A stretch of 64,000 bases of DNA from Notospermus geniculatus (Eukaryota; Nemertea; Pilidiophora; Heteronemertea; Lineidae), in assembly GCA_002633025.1 (NCBI GenBank), contig NMRB01000298.1, positions 77,694 through 141,693 of the forward strand, read 5' to 3'. Within the stretch, counting starts at the first letter, position 1. Each line of letters begins with the position of its first letter. Position numbers and translations under genes: made by a program. The notes beneath the pieces are model-generated. The model did not search any database. It was not told where the DNA came from and worked only from the letters and a program-made list of their open reading frames with translations. Of this stretch, positions 43,015 through 53,639 are shown piece by piece.

Positions 43015-43320
43015 TTGTATCGATTTCTTTGTTCTTACACCATCATGCAAATGATATGTAACAGTCCTCCTGGATTTCCGTTCCATAAATCCACAAAATC
43101 AAACAGTTTATGTCCGTAAAAATGTTACCTTCAGGGTCTGTCTCTGCTGCCAAAGGTCCCAGTTGGTATTATTTCTCTACCTCCCTATCCCAATACAAAG
43201 ATGATATCATTGATGTGAGATCTTCCTTCCAGACACTTAACTTCTCTATCAATGTGACTGTGTTCTATTATTCATCCCATTCTGATCTTATTTCAGCCAG
43301 GTCCAGCATTGTCAGCAGCT

Positions 43321-43342
43321 CCCCCCCCCCCNNNNNNNNNNN
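43321..43342. other. Gap: C11 followed by 11 N
   Basis: The only multi-N gap in the window. It follows a cytosine homopolymer, a typical place for sequencing to fail. Confidence 0.9.
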
Positions 43343-43964
43343 GCAAGCAGATAGTAAGAACAGTGGCTGATTTGGATGTTACCGATGCAGAACATGTGGT
43401 TGAATTTGAACGAATTTCCAAGTCTACAGTCTCTGGTACATGTGTGCACAATTTATCTCAGGGCTCAAATTTCACTGAGGCACAGAGGCAATTGCTGTAG
43501 ACACCACCTGACATTGCTGTGGGGGCAGTAGTTCAAAAATATAATAGAAAAACACTTTGTTCCACAGCAAATTTTAGGGAAAATGCCATAGAGCAGATAT
43601 TCTGAATTTTGAGGCCTGTATCTTAGAACAAATTGGTACTTTGTTAATTTTAACTTGAAACTTGAACCTCCAAGAATTGATTTTCATAAGTGCTCAGTTT
43701 CAAACCGAAACTTGCACTTCAATAAATATCAATGAATTAATGAAATATTTCATATTCTTCTTGCTTTTCTAGTCAACCAATTTCAGTAAGTACCAGTAGG
43801 CAGTAGCTTGGTGTGGGGATCGAAGGAAGATGTGTCATGTCCTGCTTTTCTTGCTCGTTTTCCAGGTGTGGTGATGTGAATAATTCTGCCTCTTGTCTTG
43901 TGTGTATCTGTGTCTTAGATTTAATGTTTCATTGTTACTTCAGCATGTTTTCATTGATTTTCAG

Positions 43965-45560
43965 CTCAAAAGAAGTGACTTTCTGCACATGAATGAATGT
44001 CGCCAAATGCTACATTTCTTCCTTATCTCCTTTTCCGAAAAGAGTACTGCTAACATTGAGGGCCTCCCCTTGAAAGACGGGTGGAAGAAAACCAAAACAA
44101 GACCAGCGCTGGATCTCGCAGGCTCTGTTCAAGTGGTCGGACAAGGGGAAACCAGAGCTAGACAAAGGAAGCTTGACAGGATGTGGTTTTACCCTCCGAA
44201 ACCTGCCCTGATCCCAAGCCATCCTCCAAAAGTAGACAGATACTTCGCTTCACGTCTCTTCCTACGGATGCCCAGGAAGATGTTGAGAGCAAGCCTTGTC
44301 TGTCCAAATGAGGGGTGCGACGCCAACCTGACGAGTGGGGGGGGGCCTATACTAGCGAGTGCGCCGTGTTTTCGATATTGACGACACGTACCTTTTGGCA
44401 TCAGAAAACTTGGAATGTAGCAGGTTATTGATTAGAATCTCAGTCCTTTATTTTTGAGGTGCTCGCCTGCGCCAAGGAGTGCCTCTAGATGACTTTCATG
44501 TTATCATGTACAGAGGCCGAATGCAAAAGGCAGGGAGCTGTAATTATCAAAGTCTAAGGACGGGAATCTTCATCGAAAAAAATGTTGGGTTTTGTGCGAG
44601 TATTTTCGGTCAATTTATCCTTTCCCATTCTCATATCCGCAGGTGTAAAACGAAATTTATCTCCTGGAGCCAACAAATCATTGGTCAGCTCGATATTGCA
44701 CACCAACTGCAGTTTCCTGCTGTCCTGTCGACACAGTTTGCCAGCGATGTTCGAGTCATCAGGATGCTCCGGCAGAGGGGTCTCGGGAACAGCGCATCCC
44801 AGCTTTCTAAGAAAATGGCTGAGCAGCATGGAGAGGAGTACCTGACGAAGACAAGCCTCTACCTCAGTGATGCCAAGGCCTTCCTCAAAGCTGCCAAGAG
44901 CTCTCTCATCAACGTACAGACTTCTGGAGAGCCACCACCACCACTACGGGTCCCATCATACCAGTTTCTGCTCCACATGTACGCCAGAGATGTGCAGTCT
45001 GGGATGGAAGAAGTGAAGGCGGCCATCACGTCCACTTTTGGCACTGTCCTCAAGTTGGATTCCACAAAAAAAGGTGAGCATGATGTTTTGAATCTGAGAT
45101 TCTGCAGATAGTAGGGCACCGAGGCCAAATACTCTAGCTTTGGTCTGAAACAACTGGGAACATGAAGGAAAGTCTGAGGGACACTGAGGCCAATTAAAGG
45201 GAAACCGAGGCCAGTCGCCTCGAGGTTCGGTCAAATTTGAGCCCTGGGTCTCAAATACACAGACTGCTCCTGTGAATGGCAGTTAATCGATACTTATTTC
45301 ATAATAAACCACTTGTTCACTTTCAGGAAGTGGAAGAAAAAGGCCCCTTTTTGTTTTGTTTTTTATTTGATTCTGAATATCTCCTGCAATTTCAGGTTGT
45401 GAAGAAGATTGCTGGCCACGGAGCTGGAACTGCTGAGTGGGCAACCAATGTTGGAAATGAACATGGACAAGTTTTCAATTCTGCTTATGGCAGCTATTTC
45501 GAAGCATATGCAGGTTCATCAGAAAGAAAAAGAAGTTGTAGAGGTCAATCAAACTGAAGA
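43965..45560 (+). pseudogene. DUF6729-like spliced gene, at least three exons
   Basis: Exon 1 (43965 to about 44410) reads VDRYFASRLFLRMPRKMLRA and CPNEGCDANLTSGG, then after a G9 run at 44337-44345 changes frame to RRVFDIDDTYLLASENLEC. Exon 2 (44643-45073; acceptor CCGCAG, donor GTGAGC) reads FISWSQQIIGQLDIAHQLQF, LLHMYARDVQSGMEEVKAAI and LKLDSTKK. Exon 3 (from 45396; acceptor TTTCAG) reads VVKKIAGHGAGTAEWATNVG. These are remembered blocks of DUF6729-containing proteins, which look transposase-derived; the Asp in LKLDSTKK may be catalytic. The G-run shift may be real or an error. Exon 3 ends unclear near 45560. Confidence 0.6.
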
Positions 45561-46080
45561 CAAGAAAAAGAAACGATGTCTATCTAACTTACTGAGAAAC
45601 CGTGGGGATCATAAGCACAATCTAAAGGTCTTGGAAAGGATACAAGGACAGTTGATAATTGGTCGGAGGCCAAGGGATGAAGCCTTTCATGCTAAAGCAT
45701 ACGGGCCTTGCCCACACTGTTTTCTGATATACAGAGACACCAGAGGTCATGTCCTGCACACCCATCTACAAAGATATCTAAGGGAGATCTGATAGTGCAA
45801 TCCATGGCCCTGTCTGGTCAGATGCCTATGGAAGCTTCACAAGTGCTGGTTGAGAATGTTTATCCGATTATGAGGCATGATGACATTTCTGATGTTGCAC
45901 AGCATGACAGGCTCATAGTAGCACTTGGCAATTCTTGGATGCGCAGGAATGTGGATAATCGATTGAAACGCAAGTACAACACTTTGAGTTGGATGCGACA
46001 GGCAGCAAGGTTCCTTGAAGGCAAAGTTAACACTGCGAAAACGATAAAGACTTCGACTGAAAAAGTTCAGGTAAGATTAC
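45480..46080 (+). pseudogene. Tyrosine-recombinase-like family, copy 2 (N-terminal part)
   Basis: Frame 45409-45792 reads CLSNLLRNRGDHKHNLKVLE, LIIGRRPRDEAFHAKAYGPC and then PHC, a Cys/His box. Frame 45708-46075 reads VAQHDRLIVALGNSWMRRN and RLKRKYNTLSWMRQAARFLE, then a GTAAGA donor-like site at 46069. Blocks match copy 1 at 2.9-3.4 kb. It starts within or just after exon 3 of the DUF6729-like gene, so the two may be a chimera. One frame change at about 45710. Confidence 0.55.
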
Positions 46081-46192
46081 AAATCACAAGTCATCTGCAT
46101 CCAAGACGTTGTTGTGTCACTATGTATTGTTACTACCAATGTGATGCATACAGTAAAATAATGGGCCGTGATCATCGCGCGATTAAGACTAA

Positions 46193-46256
46193 GACGCGTG
46201 TAACTTTGCTAAATGCACTCACTTCGACCATGCATTTGATGAAGTTACACGCGTCC
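46193..46256. repeat. Stem-loop
   Basis: GACGCGTGTAACTT at 46193 pairs with AAGTTACACGCGTC at 46242. Inside, AAATGCA pairs with TGCATTT. It resembles a very small foldback element. Confidence 0.65.
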
Positions 46257-46317
46257 AATATTTTGAAGGTGCGACACCTGATAGTTCTTAACTCAATGAT
46301 TGATTCGTACTCTTCCA

Positions 46318-47700
46318 GGCAGGAAAATTGAAAGCTATGATGGAGAAGAAGCGGATTCACTCCGATGCTATACGTCGTGACAAGTGATGCCGGTAACGAC
46401 CAAATATACAACGGATTTCTGGGTATTGGATCCACCATCGCTGACCTGAATGTCGCCACAATTGCAGAGGCAATATATGTGTTTGACTGCAACTTTCCCC
46501 AGTGTTCTCCCAACTTCTTGGATTCTTACAGCAAGCATGTTGATGGACAACTTCGATAAGACAACAAAGTTTCAGAAATTCTGGAATGATGATGGATGTG
46601 GGGGCCGGACCGGAGCATGTGGATCTCGTTTTTTTGTTGACACTTTGGCTGCTCCCGCCAGAGCCTCGTTCTTGGCTTTACGCCATTTTGAGTATTGCAA
46701 GAACATGCACATTTTCCTTATGTTTACAACGTGTAATCCCATTCTAACGATAGTTCCCTGATATTGGGGATACAGGATCGGTGAGTTTATAAAATAATAA
46801 CTGAAGAATAGATTGGTACCCCGGCATATGCCATAGGCTGTGTTGCAGCCTTAGTATTATGCCTGAGATCGGACTCGGAGAGGTTTGAGTGACGTTTAGT
46901 GTGATCTTGTTATCGGAGATGGCATCACCGTATGGACACTTGTAATAAGAAGAACACTTGTAGTAACAAAATTAGCTTTCTTCTGTAAAAATCTCTCATC
47001 TCTAATGTCAAATAATTCATTCTGTAGCATGTCCTGCATCCTTTCCTGTCATGACCGTTTGTCAACTACATGTTGTGTATGGTTTCATCTTTGAAGAGAA
47101 GAACATGTGTTTGATTTCTTTCATCGATTTTCGTCTTTGTGTGTCGACCGAGGAGAGACGCATTTGGTCGCGAGTCACAAACTGCTGTATAGAAAAAGGG
47201 GGAGTTGTTACGTTGAACATTTTTTTCGTCATTCTGAATTTCTTGAGAAGTAGGAAAGCTACACAGGAAAGTGAGGTATCATCTTTTTGCTTATTTTGTT
47301 GGCTTTTCAATGGGGTAATTTTCAAATCCACTAGAATAAAGAAAAAGGCACAGGGTGGTAAGAATGAAAATAAATCAACGGGGGAGCAGGAGGCGGTGGA
47401 GGTGAAGGTAATGTGGAAATATAATAAACTATATGTAACTTATCATTGTTTCTACATGAGTCTTTTCAGTTTAGTTTATTAATCTGACACCAAGTGTAAC
47501 TATGAGGAAGCCACAAGCATAGGAAGCCATTTTTGTGAAGGTGAAGTGTGTTCGTTAATGTGAAAAAATGATGTATTCATCGCAATTTTGAGTCACTGTA
47601 GCCAAGGATATTTGTCGAAAATAAGGGGAACCTTTAATTGCAACATAATTTCTTTCTGCTTTATATGGTTTAGTACCCCTCCAAACAACACATAAAAAGT
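46318..47700. other. No recognised gene; one possible small exon
   Basis: An acceptor-like CTTCCAG at 46318 leads to AGKLKAMMEKKRIHSDAIRR and a stop. Open frames at 46450-46761 and 47051-47482 (143 codons) have no known motif. Composition is AT-rich. Confidence 0.3.
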
Positions 47701-47715
47701 CCTACCGAAAGGGTA

Positions 47716-48081
47716 GTGTGGTTGTTTCACACGGCAAACTGGGATCCCTATCATTCGAATCTTGAAACGAAATTACAAACTGTTTTTGATCATGATATGT
47801 CTATTGATGAATTAACAAATTTTATCTCAACCTGTATTAGATTCAGCAAATGTTGCAATTCCAAAAAGACCGTGTGTACAAATACTTATGATAAAGCATG
47901 GATTACCACCGAAATTAAACATCATATGAAGATCAGAAATAATCTCATTAAAACTGCTAAAAGATCTCGAAATCGTGGTGATTTTATGAATTTCAAACAA
48001 AAAAACCCTCTATGTGTGCAGCTGGACTTTGGCAATAAATTACTCCAGCGAGAATGTTTGACCATGAAATTTTTACCTTAA
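47716..48081 (+). pseudogene. Non-LTR retrotransposon fragment (endonuclease-RT linker)
   Basis: The 121-codon frame reads YDKAWITTEIKHHMKIRNNL followed by IKTAKRSRNRGDFMNFKQK. W-x-T-x-x-I-K-x-x-I-x-x-R-x-x-L-x-x-x-A-K-x-S is the typical linker between the AP endonuclease and the reverse transcriptase of LINE elements. Neither enzyme domain is present; the relic ends near 48090. Confidence 0.65.
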
Positions 48082-48680
48082 TCATATAACGCTGAACTCT
48101 GCACATACCCTGGAACATTTCGATTTAACATTTGTCATCTGTTCTTCTGGTACATTAATCTTCACCCATGTGAGCACGACCATGGACCATTTCATTTTGT
48201 CAGATTTTTGGGTCAAACAATTTTGATCGTGTGGATTGACCTTCAGACTGTGTGTGCATGCATGATTTGGCCAAACATTGAGACAGTTCATGGGCCACAT
48301 TGATATGTTGATGAAGTTAGTGTCATGAATTTGGAACATTTTGTATGAAGGATACTTAGTAGGTATATTGTATTCTTTGTTCTTTCATTTTAGAATCATT
48401 TTCTTCATATCATGTGGTGTGTGGTGTCATTCCCTAACGAGAATGGAAGTGTGGCAGTTGTACCTTGTTGCTAGGTAAAGACTGTAGGTGAAGCAAAATT
48501 ATGTTACTGGCCTAAGGGCTTTTCTGACAGGGCAAGGGAAAAAGGCTGTCCGGGATAAAGTTGAGCCATGGTTAGAATGGAAGCGCTATCCTTGCCGTGT
48601 GTTGTATCGTTCAACTGGTTAGTTAATACAGTATTTACTTTGACCAGGCCATTATGAACCCAAATCCTATTAAAGGGTAT
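48082..48680. other. No recognised gene
   Basis: No open frame of note on the plus strand; an 85-codon minus frame (48082-48339) has no motif. Confidence 0.35.
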
Positions 48681-48729
48681 GGTATATCATTCAATAAAAT
48701 GGTCCATGGACATAACAGTGTAATGACAG

Positions 48730-49150
48730 AGAGAGGTGCATGTCAGTTATGAGCAATCTGGGTCAAGTCATTCCCAAGTTGCAGGACTTCAATGATTTGG
48801 GGGTTATGCCACCTGGCGGCCATATTGGATGTCCGATCGGGCCAAAACTTCACATGGACATAAAGGTCATCTAGAGGGAGCCACATAGCACATTTGAGCG
48901 CTCTGGGTCAAGTCGTTCCTGAGTTATAGCACATTTGATGATTTTCGGGTTACGCCACCTGGCGGATATATTGGAAGTTTAATCAGGCCGAAATTTGACG
49001 TGCTTGTAAAGGTCATCAAGAGGGAGGTAAATATCACGTTTGAGCACTCTGGGTCAAGCCGTTCCTGAGTTTTAGCACTTGGATGATTTTCAGGTTACGC
49101 CACCTGGTGGCCATATTGGATGTCAGATCCGGCCGAAACTCGGTATTTTT
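48730..49150. repeat. ~145-bp minisatellite, three units
   Basis: GCCACCTGGCGG..ATATTGGA recurs at about 48808, 48954 and 49098 (steps 146 and 144). Each unit also has CTCTGGGTCAAG and GTTCCTGAGTT. The core CCTGGCGGCCATATTGGATG and the GGCCGAAA word are shared with the units at 29.5-30.1 kb. Confidence 0.75.
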
Positions 49151-49249
49151 GAAGGTTCCCCTCTAATACACGTTTATGCAAGATATGAAGACGCTCGGTG
49201 AAATAATTAAGAACTGTGGCAGGTTCGTTACTTTTGTCGAACTTCGAGA

Positions 49250-51095
49250 AGGGAGCTCGAAATCCCATTGGCTGACTCTGTATTCTGGACGGACAGCATG
49301 ATTGGCTTGTATTATATCAAAAATGAGAGCAAAAGATATCAAACATTTGTGGCCAATAGGGTTGCCAAAATTCACCAAACTACCACTCCTGCTCAGTGGA
49401 GGCATGTTCCCACTGATCATGACCCTGCAGACGACGCGTCACGAGGAATGACCGCACAGGAACTGATCAGCAGTGATAGGTGGGTACATGGGCCAGAATT
49501 TCTTAGGAGACCTGAGTCTGACTGGCCAAAGCAGCCCGAGACGCATAACACAGAAGGGTTGGATGAGGTCAAGCCTGAGGTCAAGGTCTTCGCTTCATCT
49601 GGTGATGACAGTCACGTTCAGGAGGACACCATCGGCATTGCCAGGTTGATGAAGAGGTATTCCTGTTGGTACAAGTTCAAGAAGGCTGTCGCTTGGATGT
49701 TGCGTCTAAAGAAGCTACTGCTACACAAGATCAGCGCAAAGACCGGTCAAGGACAGCAGGCGTCACCTCCCCACGGGCGGCCTTACCGCAGATGAAATGA
49801 AGGTGGCCGAGCAGGAAATAGTGAAGAACGTACAGCGCGGTGCCTTCAAAGACATCCAGGCCAAATAAAGCAAGTTGAGGAAGCTGAACCCGTTGGTAGA
49901 TGCCAATGGGGTCCTTCGTGTGGGTGGCCGCCTCGGGAATTCCAACTTACCAGATATGACGAAACACCAAGTCATCTTACCCAAGAAACATCATGTGGTA
50001 GATCTGGTAGTACGTCACTATCATAGCCTGACAGGTCACTCGGGATCAGAGAAGAGTGTTGGCCGAGGTCAGGCAGAAATTTTGGATTGTGAAAGGTAGG
50101 ATTACCCTCAGAAGAAATATCATGAGGTGCATGCACTGTAAAAGAAGAAACGCCAAACCAATGACCCAGCAAATGGCTGACTTGCCTGCTGATCGTGTGA
50201 CACCTCCTAGGGCGACGTTCAGTCACGTTGGTCTCGATTACTTCGGCCCGTATTCCATCAAGCGAGGTCGAAGCCTTCTGAAACGATAAGGCTGTCTGTT
50301 CACGTGCCTTACGACAAGAGCCATACACATCGAGGTGGCAAAGAGTCTAACCACAGACCCCTTCATAAATGCCCTGCAATGATTCATTAGTGGGAGAGGA
50401 ACTCCGACCAGAATCTGTTCAGACAACCGAACAAACTTTGTGCGTGCCCAGAAAGAGTTGAAGCAAGCGATAAGGGAATGGAATCATCAGAAGATCGATG
50501 ACTTCATGAGACAGCAAGATATTACCTGGGTCTTCAATCCTCCTGCTGCATCCCACATGAGGGGAGTGTGGGAGCGACAGAAAAAATCTGTAAGAAAGGT
50601 GTTAGATGGGATGTTGAAACAACAGACCCTGACTGACGAATTACTGACTACTCTGATGTGCCAGGTAGAAGCGATTATTAACGGACGACCCCTGACCAAA
50701 CTATCGGACGACCCAGAAGACTTAGAGCCAATTACCCCGAATCACTTGTTGTTGTTACGACCTGGTGTAGGCCTACCTCATGGACTATTTGACGAAGCGG
50801 ACCAATATAGAAAATGCTGGAGGCAAGTGCAATATCTTGCTGACTTGTTCTGGCGCAGACGGACAAAAGAGTACCTGGCTGCACTACAAGAGCGCCAGAA
50901 GTGGTGTAGTGTAAGCCAGAATCTGAAACCCAACGACTTGGTCCTGGTAGTAGATTAGAAGACAACGCCCATAGGAATTGCTGGTCACTGGGACTGGTAA
51001 TTGAGACTTTTCCAGGTAAGGATGGTAGAGTGAGGACTGCGAGGGTTAAAACACAACATAGACAAAGTTCCCATATTGAATAAATGGCGTATCTA
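49250..51095 (+). pseudogene. BEL/Pao retrotransposon pol fragment, copy 1
   Basis: RNase H end: VFWTDSMIGLYYIKNES and RHVPTDHDPADDASRG. Integrase zinc-binding part: LVDANGVLRVGGRLGNSNL. Integrase core: FSHVGLDYFGPYS (first Asp), SDNRTNFVRAQ near 50420 (second Asp), and HMRGVWERQ near 50560 (Glu). The tail EAIINGRPLTKLSDDP and LPHGLFDEADQY, then FWRRRTKEYL, is the DUF5641-type domain of BEL elements. Defects: frame changes near 49800 and 50080, stops TAA 50287 and TGA 50380. RT, protease, gag and LTRs are missing; a minisatellite abuts the 5' edge. Confidence 0.85.
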
Positions 51096-51127
51096 ATCAA
51101 CGGGGCATTTAAGTTCGTGTTCAGTCT

Positions 51128-51361
51128 ATGAGGATATTCTACAAGACAGGTGAATATGAGAAAATCATCGGTCTCAGCTGCTCCGTCATGGAAACTCAGA
51201 ATTCTGCTTCTTCACCAAATCAACCGTATCGGAGTGAAAGTATGGAAATTGGTTTCATGTGTAGCTTCCCCAAGGATGGTGATTCTTGTGGCAGCATATC
51301 ATTTGAGAGTTCCATGGAAACCAGTGTGTCACTGACTGAGCATTCTGCTGAAGCAAATTAA
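51128..51361 (+). other. Short open frame, unknown
   Basis: 77 codons, Ser-rich, no motif. It directly precedes the recombinase-like ORF and may be part of its 5' region. Confidence 0.25.
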
Positions 51362-51373
51362 AGAAGTGTAGAA

Positions 51374-52093
51374 ATGGCATCCTTGACTGAGGCTCAACCT
51401 TCTATTACTCCAACTTCAGCCGAATGTGAGACCCAACCTTCAACCTCAAATTCTGCTCACTCAGCTCAGTGTCTCTGTGGAGAAGGGTCCCCTTCTAAAG
51501 CTATTATTAACTACATCATGAAATCGGATAGCTTCTCTGACAAAGATGAGAAAATCTTCCACGTTGTAGCAAGAAAGAAACTAAACTGGACAGATGATGT
51601 CTCAACCCATGCCTTACGGCCACTTGCTGATCAAAAACGCAATAAAGTCAAATTGGTACCTCCCCTTCAAGACTGTGCGTTACTCAGTAAGCATCTCAAA
51701 GAAGTTGGCAATCAAGCTCTTGCCAAACTGGAGGCGAACGAAGATGTGAAAACGTCGTGGTGTGAGGTGAAAACGTCGTGGTGTGAGCTAAATCAGGTGA
51801 CTCTTACTCAAGTAATTTTGTTCAATCGTAGGCAACGCGGGGAGGTCTCGAAAATGAAGGTGAAAGACTATGAGGATCAGCATCAAACAGGCCAAGAGGA
51901 CATCATTGCTTCTCTGTCCCCTCTAGAACAGAAATTACCCAAGATTCTGCACCGTGTGGAGATCGTTGGGAAAAGGGGAAGGACAGTGCCAGTTCTTCTT
52001 ACAAAGGATACGAGGCAGTGGATGGATAAACTCATAAGGACTCGTGAATTAGCTCATCCACGCCAAGAAAATGGTCAAAATGGGCAAAAGTAG
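51374..52093 (+). CDS. Tyrosine-recombinase-like family, copy 3 (central part, 239 aa)
   Basis: Open from ATG 51374. After a Ser/Thr-rich start come KKLNWTDDVSTHALRPLADQ, KLVPPLQDCALLSKHLKEVG, LNQVTLTQVILFNRRQRGEV, SLSPLEQKLPKILHRVEIVG and KRGRTVPVLLTKDTRQWMDK. The FNRR-x-x-GE box and the KRGR-x-VPVLL strand are hallmarks of a family whose full members end in a recombinase-like His-x-x-Tyr region; that region is missing here. A 21-bp tandem duplication (51746-51787) adds seven residues. No frameshift; the frame stops at 52091. Function untested. Confidence 0.6.
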   Translation: MASLTEAQPSITPTSAECETQPSTSNSAHSAQCLCGEGSPSKAIINYIMKSDSFSDKDEKIFHVVARKKLNWTDDVSTHALRPLADQKRNKVKLVPPLQDCALLSKHLKEVGNQALAKLEANEDVKTSWCEVKTSWCELNQVTLTQVILFNRRQRGEVSKMKVKDYEDQHQTGQEDIIASLSPLEQKLPKILHRVEIVGKRGRTVPVLLTKDTRQWMDKLIRTRELAHPRQENGQNGQK

Positions 52094-52530
52094 GAACTCT
52101 GAAGAAACGAGGAAAGCAACTGGGTTCAATTAGAAAGATCATTAGCGGAGGGGACGTTGATGTACAGTTTGCCAGGGAGCTAAAGAGCCTTCCCCAAAAA
52201 AGTAAAGCCGAGGTTTGTGCTGATTCTGGTGTAAAGGGCATACCCAAAATAACGAAAGGAGATGGGATTAGCCATAAAGGAGAAGTTAGGTTTGTCATGG
52301 ACAAAGATGCGTGAATTGCGCAAGGTTCACAATGTTCTGGGGTGAAAACAGCTGGAGAAAAACAACAGGTGAGTCTGCGTAATGTTATTGTAAGTGATAC
52401 ATTAGAAGCAAAATGTATTCCCTTCGAAAAAAGTGATGGTAGCCATCCCACAGGTGTACATGTAGGAGAAAAGAAAGAGCCAGTGGTCATTTTCCGCAAT
52501 CTACAAGACTTGGCAACATTCCTGTGAAGG
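52094..52530 (+). pseudogene. Unidentified open relic downstream of copy 3
   Basis: In a frame different from copy 3, 52070-52527 reads VGTLKKRGKQLGSIRKIIS, QFARELKSLPQKSKAEV and HPTGVHVGEKKEPVVIFRNL with one stop (TGA near 52312). No motif is recognised. Possibly the region between gag and protease of the element below. Confidence 0.35.
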
Positions 52531-52727
52531 AAGACACCGTCCCATTGGTAATGATTGCAGATAGTGCTGCCACTTGTAGTATAGTCAACGAACAAACCTA
52601 CAAACAGAGTTTGAGTCATCTCAACATTCGTGGGACGTCGGACTTCAACCAAGATCCCTATCAGCAGTCTCTGATGCATCTCGCACCACAATCAACTCCA
52701 TCCATTGTAATGGAGTTACTGATATGA
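52531..52727 (+). pseudogene. Retropepsin-like fragment
   Basis: VPLVMIADSAATCSIVNEQT resembles the aspartic protease box D-S/T-G-A with flanking hydrophobic residues, but the Gly is Ala here. It is followed by about 40 residues without other motif. Fits a Ty3-like or other retroelement; it is too short to assign. Confidence 0.4.
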
Positions 52728-53159
52728 GATGGTCCGGTCGATGTGTTGTGGCGATGGTCCCTATATCTATGTAACTGGCAGAGCCACCTGGTGGTTGATA
52801 ATGAAACTACCGACAATCAAACTGAATTCGTCCCTCGTTCGTTCTTTCAGTTAAAACACTACGTTTGACGAGGACGGTCGACATCCACGTCATACCCTGA
52901 TCATTAACATGATTAAGGACCTTGGAAGGCAGGTAACTATCGCCATCCATAAAACTTCACCTCAATATCAGGTAAAACGCATCCAAAGCGACGTGTCTGT
53001 GGCCGGTGGACAACCTGTCAAAGCAAATTAAAGATGGTGTGTGTCGAACAACAATGTGCCGAGCTTTGAGACGTTCGATTTGGTGTTGGGGGATGATCGG
53101 TCGAACGCAGGCACGATGTGGGATAAGTCGATCAAAAGACTATAAAACTTGCTACTAGT

Positions 53160-53350
53160 GAACATTACAGAAGACCCTCGTAAGCGGGCCATGCTTTTAC
53201 ACTTGATACACGTAGTTTCGACGAGTTTGAAACAATTCCTGAAACTGGCACTGAGTATGCGACGGCCAAAGCCAAGCTGACAATGTATTTCAAGCCGAAG
53301 GTGAATGTGGAATTCGAGAAAAGTGAAGTCAGTTCAGGTGTAACGTTTTT
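53160..53350 (+). pseudogene. Gag-like fragment of an LTR retroelement
   Basis: Frames read FDEFETIPETGTEYATAKAK then LTMYFKPKVNVEFEKSEV. The pattern (loops of F-D-E-F..G-x-x-Y-x-x-A-K-x-x-L-x-x-YF-x-PK-x-N-x-E-x-E) matches gag of invertebrate Ty3-like elements. The RAMLLHLI upstream is in another frame. It stops soon after. Confidence 0.5.
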
Positions 53351-53639
53351 CAGTGTGGCCGTTTTTCTGTGTGATTCGAAGTGTTCAAAACAGTGTTCGA
53401 AACACATTGGGAAACGGACACGCTGTTTGTCTGTGTGTCGTTCATTGTCAAGTTGCGGCTTATTCCGTCAGTCTATTGTAATGTCACACTGGCACATGGG
53501 CCTCACTGAAAAACGTTACACCGGGCCCAGAGGCAAGGTGCCTGGGAGAGTATCGATCAATATCATACTAGACTCCGCCACATGGCAGAGTCATGTGGCA
53601 TTACAAACAAAGACGCAGAGATAAACAACTCACTAGAGA

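Noticed and set aside
47051-47482. 143-codon open frame as a gene
   Set aside because: No motif, AT-rich, no splice or start context; likely chance.
52032-52691. Minus-strand 219-codon open frame
   Set aside because: No motif, low-complexity composition, and it lies opposite plus-strand frames that continue from the recombinase-like ORF and contain a protease-like box.
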